Shown here: positions 1 through 5,706 of the stretch, piece by piece
Layout: each line of letters opens with the position of its first letter
How positions within the stretch are numbered: the first letter of the stretch is position 1
Origin: Bacteroidales bacterium
Lineage (GTDB): Bacteria; Bacteroidota; Bacteroidia; Bacteroidales; UBA1715
Assembly: GCA_017618935.1 (NCBI GenBank)
Contig: JAFZTG010000146.1
Span: 1 to 5,706, forward strand
Reading direction: 5' to 3'
Length of the DNA: 5,706 nucleotides
Notes under the pieces: model-generated
Seen by the model: the letters and a program-made list of their open reading frames with translations, nothing else
Told to the model about the DNA's origin: nothing
Database searches by the model: none
Position numbers and translations under genes: made by a program

Positions 1-448
1 GTTCTTGGTCTTTTCCTACGGGCACTTTCGTGGCACGGTGAATAAGAATATCGGCAGCCATAAGCGTCGGGTAGGTAAGCAAGCCGGCGTTGATATTTTG
101 TGGTTGCTGACGGATTTTGTCCTTGAATGACGTACAACGTTCAAGTTCGCCAATGTAGGCGTTCATGTTCAAGTACAAATACAATTCAATCACTTCTTTC
201 ACATCGCTTTGAATGTAAATGGTTGCTTTTTCTGGGTCTAAACCAGCAGCCAAATACTCTGCTAAAATCTGTCGCACATTACCCTGAATGTTTTCGGGCG
301 TCGGGTGCGTCGTAAGTGAATGTAAATCAGCAATAAAAAAGTAACAATTGTATTCGTTCTGCATTGTTATGAAATTCTTCAATGCACCGAAATAATTTCC
401 TAAATGTAATTTTCCTGTTGGGCGAATGCCACTTAAAACTGTATCCAT
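1..448 (-). CDS. trpS: Tryptophan--tRNA ligase (TrpS), N-terminal part, cut by window edge
   Basis: Class Ic aminoacyl-tRNA synthetase that charges tRNA-Trp with tryptophan using ATP, in the cytoplasm. The first 149 codons are present; the rest lies beyond the left edge. The protein starts MDTVLSGIRPTGKLHLGNYF. The segment PTGKLHLGN (residues 10-18) is the TrpS form of the class I HIGH nucleotide-binding signature. Further in are FFIADLHSLTTH, the tryptophan-pocket stretch TYPTLMAADIL and VPVGKDQE close to the edge, all characteristic of TrpS rather than TyrS. The KMSKS loop would come later and is not visible. The ATG at 448-446 shares its A with the TAA stop of the upstream cyclase-like gene, so the two are almost certainly cotranscribed and probably translationally coupled. 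The identification is from family knowledge of these motifs and is very secure. Confidence 0.97.
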   Translation of the reverse strand, partial: MDTVLSGIRPTGKLHLGNYFGALKNFITMQNEYNCYFFIADLHSLTTHPTPENIQGNVRQILAEYLAAGLDPEKATIYIQSDVKEVIELYLYLNMNAYIGELERCTSFKDKIRQQPQNINAGLLTYPTLMAADILIHRATKVPVGKDQE

Positions 449-450
449 TA
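446..450 (-). promoter_or_regulatory. TAATG stop/start overlap joining the cyclase-like gene to trpS
   Basis: Read on the minus strand, bases 450-446 are TAATG. TAA ends the 309-residue cyclase-like protein and ATG opens trpS, with one base shared. Overlaps of this kind usually mean termination-reinitiation coupling between two genes on one mRNA. I see no separate promoter for trpS inside the upstream gene, though a weak one cannot be excluded by eye. Confidence 0.8.
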
Positions 451-1377
451 TACTAATGAGGTTGTATTTAAATTTCCTAAACTTACGGTTATCATTCGTT
501 CAGTGTCGCTGCGTTCCCAACGACTAACGATTTGTAAATGAATGTTATACACGCTTAAACTTGTTTCTTTTGAATGAATTTCACCAATTTTCAATACGTC
601 GGAGTTTATTATGCCATCTTCACGCGAAATTTTCTTTCCAAAAATGGCGTCTTCGTGTTCGTCAAGAATTTGCGTATCATAACTGCCTTGTATTTCGTAA
701 ATGTTGGTTATATCGTCAATGGTAATGAGTTGCAAATTCTCCATACCGTCGATGTTCAACGTAAACCAATCATATACGTTTTGGTCGATAATACAACGGT
801 TCAGCGTGTCTTTGCTCAAGATACGAGCGTTGTTTATGATTGCGCGACCATAATGGCTTTTGTCAAAGTAATACAATTTATCGTATGTGATTGCATATCG
901 CACACTTGCACCACCAACGATTTTTCGCATTTTGGGGTAGAAGTGGTATGAATTGTATGTACGTAAGACAATAGCGAAGTTACAGGCAAAAAGCAGTGCG
1001 TGAAGCGGGTTGTCAAACATCACGTAACCGCCGTCGCCGGTACTTATGAAATTTTCTTCAAATTCACTTTTGGTATATTTTTGAAACAAGAATGCGTGTT
1101 TCTTGAAACACATATCAATTGTTTCGCGGAAAAGTAGTTTGAACATGCACGGAACCAGCGTTTGGGCAAATTCTTCATACGAAGAGTATTTGTAAATGTC
1201 GATTCCCAAAACTGCCTTTCGGTTGACTTGTCCGTAGTTGACGTAGTTCTGCAGTTTCTCCTGTAAGTCGTTCTCCTTGGGCATAAGGTTGACTTTTTCA
1301 AACACATATTTGTCTTCGGTTTCTTTGAGAATCCGAAGAATTTTGTCGAAATCTAACGTGTGGACAGTCTTGTTCAT
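448..1377 (-). CDS. Divergent class III nucleotidyl cyclase-like protein of unknown function
   Basis: Encodes 309 residues with no signal peptide or membrane segment, so probably cytoplasmic. Residues about 52-222 resemble a class III adenylate/guanylate cyclase homology domain: VLGIDIYKYS (first metal-site Asp, D60), ISTGDGGYVMF (second metal-site Asp, D115), a helix rich in Ala/Phe/Leu (about 124-139), GASVRYAITYDKLYYFD (156-172), and HYGRAIINNARILS (175-188), matching the usual G-x-x-V-N-x-A-A-R-L strip. Two points are odd. The Lys that usually precedes the GD motif and reads adenine is Ile here. The transition-state Asn is expected four residues before R185, where I181 sits; N182 and N183 are out of register. 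Catalysis, and its nucleotide, are therefore uncertain. The N-terminal 50 residues and the C-terminal stretch (about 225-309) are not recognised. The ATG at 1377 is preferred over the one at 1491 because a promoter-like element lies between them. The gene precedes trpS with a one-base overlap. Confidence 0.8.
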   Translation of the reverse strand: MNKTVHTLDFDKILRILKETEDKYVFEKVNLMPKENDLQEKLQNYVNYGQVNRKAVLGIDIYKYSSYEEFAQTLVPCMFKLLFRETIDMCFKKHAFLFQKYTKSEFEENFISTGDGGYVMFDNPLHALLFACNFAIVLRTYNSYHFYPKMRKIVGGASVRYAITYDKLYYFDKSHYGRAIINNARILSKDTLNRCIIDQNVYDWFTLNIDGMENLQLITIDDITNIYEIQGSYDTQILDEHEDAIFGKKISREDGIINSDVLKIGEIHSKETSLSVYNIHLQIVSRWERSDTERMITVSLGNLNTTSLV

Positions 1378-1395
1378 ATTTCCACTTTTTTTTGA

Positions 1396-1403
1396 CAAAG
1401 ATA
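1396..1403 (-). promoter_or_regulatory. Bacteroidota-type -7 promoter element for the cyclase-like gene and trpS
   Basis: The minus strand reads TATCTTTG, an exact match to the Bacteroidota sigma-ABfr -7 consensus TAnnTTTG. It ends 18 bases before the ATG at 1377, which would give a leader of about 10-15 bases. No convincing -33 TTG box is seen at the usual spacing, so the call rests on the -7 match and its position. It supports 1377 as the start, because a start at 1491 would lie upstream of the promoter. Confidence 0.55.
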
Positions 1404-1480
1404 GGAAATAAGGAATATGAATAAAGGATTTCGGAAGTAAAAAATGATAAATGGAATTTTCAGTGCTCAAATAACGATTA

Positions 1481-1494
1481 TCAATTGTCAATTG
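1481..1494. repeat. Tandem TCAATTG repeat forming a dyad, possible operator
   Basis: Two perfect copies of TCAATTG lie end to end (1481-1487 and 1488-1494). Because CAATTG is self-complementary, the core CAATTGTCAATTG (1482-1494) is also a palindrome about the T at 1488. The symmetry extends imperfectly outwards (GATTA at 1476-1480 against TAAT plus ATC at 1495-1501). It ends three bases before the plus-strand -7 element at 1498, a typical place for a repressor or activator site. No regulator can be named. In AT-rich intergenic DNA it could be chance. Confidence 0.35.
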
Positions 1495-1497
1495 TAA

Positions 1498-1505
1498 TAT
1501 CTTTG
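1498..1505 (+). promoter_or_regulatory. Bacteroidota-type -7 promoter element for the membrane protein gene
   Basis: TATCTTTG matches TAnnTTTG exactly and is the same octamer as on the opposite strand at 1403-1396. A transcript from it would begin near 1510-1514. The GTG at 1505 would therefore be the last base of the promoter element and not a usable start, which argues for a start at 1523 or 1556. No clear -33 TTG box at standard spacing is visible. Confidence 0.5.
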
Positions 1506-1522
1506 TGGCAAAGTTTTACGAG

Positions 1523-2476
1523 GTGAACAAATGTGTACGAAAAATAGGGGAGTGGATGCTGAAAATCCTTGTTTTCATTGTCGCTTGGGGATATGTTGTG
1601 TATCAATTTATGACGATGGAACAAGATGTGTCGGTGATTTTTGCCGATGAACATTTTTCTATTTGGATTTTTCTAATGGCGTGTGCGTTGTTGTTTGTCA
1701 ACTGGGGGTTAGAATCTCGGAAATGGCAGTTTTTGGTAAATCGAAGTCAGCATATCTCCTACGGAAAGGCGGTTTCGGGAGTGTTAGTCGGATTGCCGTT
1801 GGCGTTGGTTACACCCAATAGAATCGGTGAAATCGGAGGACGTGCCATAGTGCTTGATAGAGGATACAAAGAGGCTGTGTTTGCCACGTTTCTTGGTAGT
1901 TTGATGCAATTTTCCTCAACGATATTGTTTGGTGTATTGGGTGTCATTGTTTATCTTGTTTTTCTGCCTCATACACAAGCAGTTGAGTCGGCCTCGTGGA
2001 TTTCGTTATGTGTAGCTGCCTCGTGTGCAGTCGTTGTTTTTCTCTGCAAAGATCAACGTTGGCTTAAGCTTGTTTTTTTGCGAATGTTGGGAAAAAATTT
2101 CTATCGGAAATTGATACAGCTGATACATATATATAATGCAAACGATGTAGTTAAAATATTGGTAATGAGTTTGTTGCGTTATTGCGTTTTCTCCTCGCAA
2201 TTTTTCCTTTTGATTTCCATGCTCATTCCGGAATTGTCGTTTGTGGAAATGTTTGTGGGCATAACGCTGACCTATCTTTTCACGACAATAATACCTACCT
2301 CCGTGTTAGGAGAAATTGGTATTCGTGGATCGGTGGCGATGTTCATTTTTGAGGCATTTACACCACAAGTCGCTGTCATTTTCCAAATAAGTTTGTTGAT
2401 ATGGATTATCAATATCGTAGTGCCGACATTGGTCGGTTCCGTCATACTCCTTAATGTGAGAAAACAGAAAAAATAA
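1523..2476 (+). CDS. Flippase-like / lysylphosphatidylglycerol synthase TM-family membrane protein
   Basis: An inner-membrane protein of about 317 residues, much of it in hydrophobic helices. Clear segments lie near residues 13-29, 46-61, 121-148, 159-174, 211-234, 243-259 and 283-312. Two family signatures are visible: VTPNRIGEIGGRA (from about residue 96), the usual T-P-x-R-x-G-E loop, and PTSVLGEIGIRG (258-269) late in the protein. The length fits the stand-alone membrane domain of the family without a C-terminal aminoacyl-transferase domain, so it should not be called MprF. Relatives are thought to move or modify lipid-linked substrates; the substrate here is unknown. The start is uncertain. 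The GTG at 1505 overlaps the promoter, the GTG at 1523 gives VNKCVRKIGEW as a typical short basic lead before helix 1, and the ATG at 1556 follows GGGGAG but begins right at the helix. I chose 1523. The gene diverges from the trpS unit and precedes the glycogen genes, separated by 154 bases. Confidence 0.82.
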   Translation: MNKCVRKIGEWMLKILVFIVAWGYVVYQFMTMEQDVSVIFADEHFSIWIFLMACALLFVNWGLESRKWQFLVNRSQHISYGKAVSGVLVGLPLALVTPNRIGEIGGRAIVLDRGYKEAVFATFLGSLMQFSSTILFGVLGVIVYLVFLPHTQAVESASWISLCVAASCAVVVFLCKDQRWLKLVFLRMLGKNFYRKLIQLIHIYNANDVVKILVMSLLRYCVFSSQFFLLISMLIPELSFVEMFVGITLTYLFTTIIPTSVLGEIGIRGSVAMFIFEAFTPQVAVIFQISLLIWIINIVVPTLVGSVILLNVRKQKK

Positions 2477-2594
2477 TTTCTGGTAAGTGTTGAAATCTTT
2501 CTTTGTTCAAAGGCATGTCTGTCGTGAGCGAAAAAAAATAAAAAATCACCATATAAAAAATCTATTCTTGCTCTCAACATTTGCAAAAATTTTA

Positions 2595-2602
2595 TACTTT
2601 TG
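2595..2602 (+). promoter_or_regulatory. Bacteroidota-type -7 promoter element for the glycogen genes
   Basis: TACTTTTG fits TAnnTTTG and ends 28 bases before the ATG at 2631. It lies in the AT-rich 154-base gap (2477-2630) that follows the membrane protein gene. TTG at 2568-2570 and TTTG at 2580-2583 lie upstream, but neither has the usual -33 spacing. The rest of the gap holds the short inverted repeat CTTTGTTCAAAG (2501-2512), with no T run after it, and nothing else I recognise. The element supports separate transcription of the debranching enzyme and glycosyltransferase genes, although read-through from upstream is also possible. Confidence 0.5.
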
Positions 2603-2630
2603 CGACGAACTGAAAAAGAACCTTTTGATA

Positions 2631-4580
2631 ATGGACTATTTAGAGTTTTCACGCCAGCAAGTGACTGATTTACAGAGTTCTCTGCAAAGAGAGTTCCTTC
2701 GTACAAACAAAGCAGGTTCGTATGCAAATTCCACGATTATCAACTGTAATACGCGAAAATATCACGGTTTGTTGGTATGTCCAGTAAAACAGATTGACGG
2801 TGACAATTATGTGTTGCTTTCGTCGTTGGACGAAACGGTTGTTTTGGAAAAGACGCCGTTCCAGTTGGCAACGCACAAGTTCAACGATGTGATTTATCCT
2901 ACGGGATACAAATATCTGGAATCGTATAGAAACTCGCCAGTGCTTACGTTGATGTATCGCGTGGGTAGTATGGAGTTGAAGAAGGAGATGGTCTTGGTCG
3001 ATAACGATGAGAGATTTTTGATTCGTTACACAGTGATGAAACTGTCTCACAAACACGCCGTGTTGCAATTGAGTCCGTTTCTTGCGTTCCGTAAAGTTCA
3101 CGAGCTGACGCATGCAAACTTGAATGCGAACACTCGTAGTAAGAAGATTGAAAACGGTATTTCCAACTGCTTGTACAAGAAATTTCCAACCTTGAATATG
3201 CAGTTGTCAAAAAAGAATGAATTTATCACGGCACCTGATTGGTTCCGCGATTTTACATACGACAAGGAAAGCGAGCGTGGCTACGACTGCCGTGAAGACT
3301 TGTTCACTCCGGGGTATTTCGAGGTTTCGCTGAAAGAGGGCGAATCGGTGGTGTTCTCCGCTGGTTTGGAACCTGTCAAGGCAGCTTCGTTGAAGGCAAT
3401 GTTCGAAAATGAAACGAAAGGCCGTGTGGCACAAAACAATTTCGAGGAATGTCTGCGTCACGCTGCCCGTCAGTTTATGTACCGCTCGAAGAAAGGATGC
3501 GAGGTGATTGCAAGTTTCCCGTGGACTGGCTTGTGGGGACGCGACAGCTTGGTTTCGTTGCCAGGTTTGACATTGGCACAAAATGACTGGGATACGTGTC
3601 GTGCCGTGTTGGATACCATGGCTCCCGACATTGACGGCTATGTGTATAAGAACAAGGGAAATATAGAGCACACTAATACCGAGTCGATTGATACTGCTTT
3701 GTGGTTCATTCGTTCAGTTCAGCAGTACAATTGGAATACAAAGGATATAGCTCAAACAAGAAAATTATATCAGAAGAAAGTCGAGGAAATTCTCGAAACC
3801 TATATGTCTGGCAAAAACGGAAATGTGGTGATGCACGACAACGGGTTGTTGTATTTGCCAGACGAAAACAAGGCGATTACGTGGGTCGATGCGAAAATCA
3901 ACGGTGTGCCGGTGGTAAAACGCTGGGGATATGTTGTTGAGGTTAACGCATTGTGGTACAACGCAATCTGTTTTGCTTTGGAATTGATTACGAAGAAATC
4001 ATTCCAAGATAAATGGAAAGACATACCGAAGAAAATCGAGAAATCTTTCGTGGAAGTGTTCTGGGACGAAGAGAGAGGGTATTTGTGCGACTATTGTGCA
4101 CAAGGTTACAAGGAATTTTCAGTTCGCCCGAGTCAAATCTTTGGTGCTTCGCTTCCATTTTCTCCTCTTGATGACGAAAAACGTCATTCTGTTTTGGAAC
4201 GAGTAAGAAAAGAATTATTAACTCCTTGTGGCATACGAACTTTGGCACCGAAGAATCCTAAGTATAAAGGTACGGTGACAGGTTCTGTCGAGGAACGCGA
4301 TATTGCATATCACAACGGTGGCGTTTTGATGTGGCTTCTGGCACCGTATGCCGAGGCATATCTGAAATTGCACGGCCGTTCGGGCGTTTCGGAAATAAAA
4401 CGTATTTATGCCGACTTGGAACCTCTTGTGCAAGAATATGGTTTGGGTACTATAGGCGAGGTATTCGACGGAAATCCGCCATATCATCCACGAGGTGCAA
4501 TTTCTCAAGCATGGTCGGTTGGTGCGGCTTTGAGAATTTGTAAATTGATAGAAAATTTTACACGTGAAGAACAAAAATAG
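2631..4580 (+). CDS. Glycogen debranching enzyme (amylo-alpha-1,6-glucosidase type)
   Basis: A 649-residue cytoplasmic enzyme expected to hydrolyse alpha-1,6 branch points of glycogen or related glucans, releasing glucose. The N-terminal part (about residues 20-235) fits the bacterial/archaeal GDE N-terminal beta domain, with TNKAGSYANSTI and CNTRKYHGLLV near the start. The C-terminal part (about 275-640) fits the (alpha/alpha)6-barrel GDE_C domain: FPWTGLWGRDS (296-306), TWVDAK (417-422), VEVNALWYNA (436-445), EVFDGNPP (610-617) and QAWS (626-629). By analogy with the glucosidase domain of eukaryotic debranching enzyme, D420 and E610 are the likely general acid and base; this is inferred from motif position. 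There is no 4-alpha-glucanotransferase domain, as is normal for this short form. The reading frame is open back to 2487, but the ATG at 2631 is chosen because MDYLEFSRQQ begins family-like sequence, the extension is low-quality AT-rich translation, and it contains the promoter element. The next gene follows after 6 bases. Confidence 0.95.
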   Translation: MDYLEFSRQQVTDLQSSLQREFLRTNKAGSYANSTIINCNTRKYHGLLVCPVKQIDGDNYVLLSSLDETVVLEKTPFQLATHKFNDVIYPTGYKYLESYRNSPVLTLMYRVGSMELKKEMVLVDNDERFLIRYTVMKLSHKHAVLQLSPFLAFRKVHELTHANLNANTRSKKIENGISNCLYKKFPTLNMQLSKKNEFITAPDWFRDFTYDKESERGYDCREDLFTPGYFEVSLKEGESVVFSAGLEPVKAASLKAMFENETKGRVAQNNFEECLRHAARQFMYRSKKGCEVIASFPWTGLWGRDSLVSLPGLTLAQNDWDTCRAVLDTMAPDIDGYVYKNKGNIEHTNTESIDTALWFIRSVQQYNWNTKDIAQTRKLYQKKVEEILETYMSGKNGNVVMHDNGLLYLPDENKAITWVDAKINGVPVVKRWGYVVEVNALWYNAICFALELITKKSFQDKWKDIPKKIEKSFVEVFWDEERGYLCDYCAQGYKEFSVRPSQIFGASLPFSPLDDEKRHSVLERVRKELLTPCGIRTLAPKNPKYKGTVTGSVEERDIAYHNGGVLMWLLAPYAEAYLKLHGRSGVSEIKRIYADLEPLVQEYGLGTIGEVFDGNPPYHPRGAISQAWSVGAALRICKLIENFTREEQK

Positions 4581-4586
4581 AGTAGA

Positions 4587-5706
4587 ATGAAAGTCCTTAT
4601 GTTTGGGTGGGAGTTCCCGCCACACATTTCAGGCGGTTTAGGAACCGCGTGTTTAGGTTTGACGAAAGCTATTCTTCGTCAGGGTGTTGATATTATTTTT
4701 GTTGTTCCTCGTGCCTATGGCGACGAAGATCAAAGTCAAATGCAATTGGTTGGTGCTAACACCATTCGCGTGAAGGTGAATCAATATCATTTTGGCGAAA
4801 CAGTTGCAAATGAACAGAATCTTCAATATGTAACAATCGGTTCTAACTTGATTCCGTATGTTTCGGAAGAAGAATATTTTGACATTATCAATAATAAAGT
4901 TTCAGTTGACAGACAATTTAAGACATACGCCCACGCCGATACGTGTACGATAGACCTTCACGGAGGTTACGGCGGCGGCCTTATGGGCGAAGTGTCAAGT
5001 TATGCCTATATAGCAGAGGAAATCGCAAAGAAGTTCAATTTCGATGTTATCCACGCTCACGATTGGATGACGTACGATGCCGGTATTGCCGCAAAGAACG
5101 TTTCGGGCAAACCGCTTGTCGTTCATGTTCACGCTACCGAATTCGACCGAAGCGGAATGCATGTGAATCAGGTGGTGTACGATATGGAACGCCGTGGTAT
5201 GCAGGCAGCCGATAAGGTTTTGACAGTAAGTAATTTGACAAGAAATACGGTCATCAATCATTATGGTGTTCCCGAATCGAAAGTAACAACCGTATATAAC
5301 GGTGTTGAGGCGATAGGGGCAAAATCTTCTATTCAGTTCGAAAAATCAGTTGATGACAAAATCGTGACATTCTTGGGACGTATCACATATCAAAAAGGTC
5401 CTGAATACTTCCTTGAGGCGGCGGCAAAGGTGTTGCAACGCAAGAAGAACGTCAAGTTTGTGATGGCGGGAAGTGGCGATATGTTGGAAAAAATGATGTG
5501 GCGCGCTGCAGAGTTGGGTATTTCAAAGAATTTCTTTTTCACAGGTTTCTTGCGTGGCGACGATGTGATTCATATGCTTTCAATCAGCGATGTGTATGTA
5601 ATGCCGTCGGTTTCAGAACCATTCGGGATCTCGCCGTTGGAAGCTATGCGTTCCAATGTTCCTGTGATTATCTCAAAACAGTCGGGTGTGGCAGAAGTGT
5701 TGAAAC
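4587..5706 (+). CDS. GT4-type GT-B glycosyltransferase, probable glycogen/alpha-glucan synthase, 3' end missing
   Basis: The first 373 codons are present and the frame is open to the right edge. Relatives are roughly 420 residues long, so perhaps 50 are missing. GT-B fold glycosyltransferases move a sugar from a nucleotide donor to an acceptor. The N-terminal domain begins MKVLMFGWEFPPHISGGLG with its glycine-rich loop, then HAHDWMTYDAG (156-166) and VVHVHATEFDRSG (178-190). The C-terminal donor-binding domain has FLGRITYQKG (262-271; R265 and K270 are the expected phosphate-binding pair), MAGSGD (293-298) and EPFGISPLEAM (344-354), the E-x7-E motif. The Bacteroidota relatives I recall are annotated glycogen or starch synthase, and the debranching enzyme gene 6 bases upstream supports an alpha-glucan role. 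Donor (UDP- or ADP-glucose) cannot be read from sequence. It looks GT4-like rather than classical GT5 GlgA, since the usual K-x-G-G-L opening is SGGLG here, so I give no gene symbol. Confidence 0.9.
   Translation, partial: MKVLMFGWEFPPHISGGLGTACLGLTKAILRQGVDIIFVVPRAYGDEDQSQMQLVGANTIRVKVNQYHFGETVANEQNLQYVTIGSNLIPYVSEEEYFDIINNKVSVDRQFKTYAHADTCTIDLHGGYGGGLMGEVSSYAYIAEEIAKKFNFDVIHAHDWMTYDAGIAAKNVSGKPLVVHVHATEFDRSGMHVNQVVYDMERRGMQAADKVLTVSNLTRNTVINHYGVPESKVTTVYNGVEAIGAKSSIQFEKSVDDKIVTFLGRITYQKGPEYFLEAAAKVLQRKKNVKFVMAGSGDMLEKMMWRAAELGISKNFFFTGFLRGDDVIHMLSISDVYVMPSVSEPFGISPLEAMRSNVPVIISKQSGVAEVLK

Noticed and set aside
574..951. 125-codon open frame on the plus strand inside the cyclase-like gene
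   Set aside because: It is antisense to a gene with clear domain motifs and has no recognisable motifs or promoter of its own.
1378..1491. N-terminal extension of the cyclase-like protein from the ATG at 1491
   Set aside because: The promoter-like TATCTTTG at 1403-1396 lies within it, and MNKTVHTLDF at 1377 is a normal-looking start.
448..2476. Possible Pycsar-like or CBASS-like defence pair, with the cyclase-like protein as sensor and the membrane protein as effector
   Set aside because: The two genes are divergent, not cotranscribed. The membrane protein belongs to a flippase-like family rather than a known effector type and has no nucleotide-binding domain. The cyclase-like gene is coupled to housekeeping trpS. 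No nuclease, TIR or other effector domain is present.
2501..2512. Inverted repeat CTTTGTTCAAAG as a terminator after the membrane protein gene
   Set aside because: The stem is four or five AT-rich pairs with a very short loop and no T run follows it, so it is not convincing as an intrinsic terminator.
2487..2630. N-terminal extension of the debranching enzyme (48 extra residues)
   Set aside because: The translation is AT-rich Lys/Phe/Leu text unlike the family. It contains a -7 promoter element, and recognisable sequence begins at the ATG at 2631.
2272..3671. Several minus-strand open frames of about 90-150 codons across the membrane protein and debranching enzyme genes
   Set aside because: All are antisense to strongly recognisable proteins, overlap each other, and have no family motifs.

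Overview
The window looks like chromosomal DNA from a Bacteroidales-type member of the Bacteroidota. The evidence is moderately AT-rich sequence, start codons with no strong Shine-Dalgarno sequence before them, three intergenic matches to the Bacteroidota -7 promoter element TAnnTTTG, and proteins that read like Bacteroidales families. I could not run a similarity search, so this assignment is by eye. I see no mobile element, CRISPR array, tRNA or rRNA.

Left arm (1-1377, minus strand): a two-gene unit. The upstream gene (448-1377) encodes a divergent protein with a class III nucleotidyl cyclase-like fold and an unrecognised C-terminal segment. Its stop codon overlaps the start of the downstream gene, trpS (tryptophanyl-tRNA synthetase), in a TAATG junction. 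trpS runs off the left edge of the window.

Centre (1378-1522): a 145-base divergent intergenic region. The same octamer, TATCTTTG, occurs once on each strand at the right place to drive each arm. A tandem TCAATTG repeat that is also a near-perfect dyad lies just before the plus-strand copy.

Right arm (1523-5706, plus strand): first a multi-pass membrane protein of the flippase-like / lysylphosphatidylglycerol synthase TM family. After a 154-base gap with its own promoter-like element come a bacterial glycogen debranching enzyme (2631-4580) and, 6 bases later, a GT4-type GT-B glycosyltransferase (4587 to the right edge). The last two form a compact glycogen (alpha-glucan) metabolism operon, with one enzyme trimming alpha-1,6 branches and the other probably extending or building glucan. 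In Bacteroides-type genomes such a pair is often followed by a GH57 amylase, which would lie beyond this window.

Most of the window is ordinary housekeeping DNA. The most interesting item is the cyclase-like protein. It keeps both metal-binding aspartates but lacks the usual purine-specifying lysine and has its catalytic asparagine out of register, and it is translationally tied to trpS. I do not see a complete new defence or signalling system.
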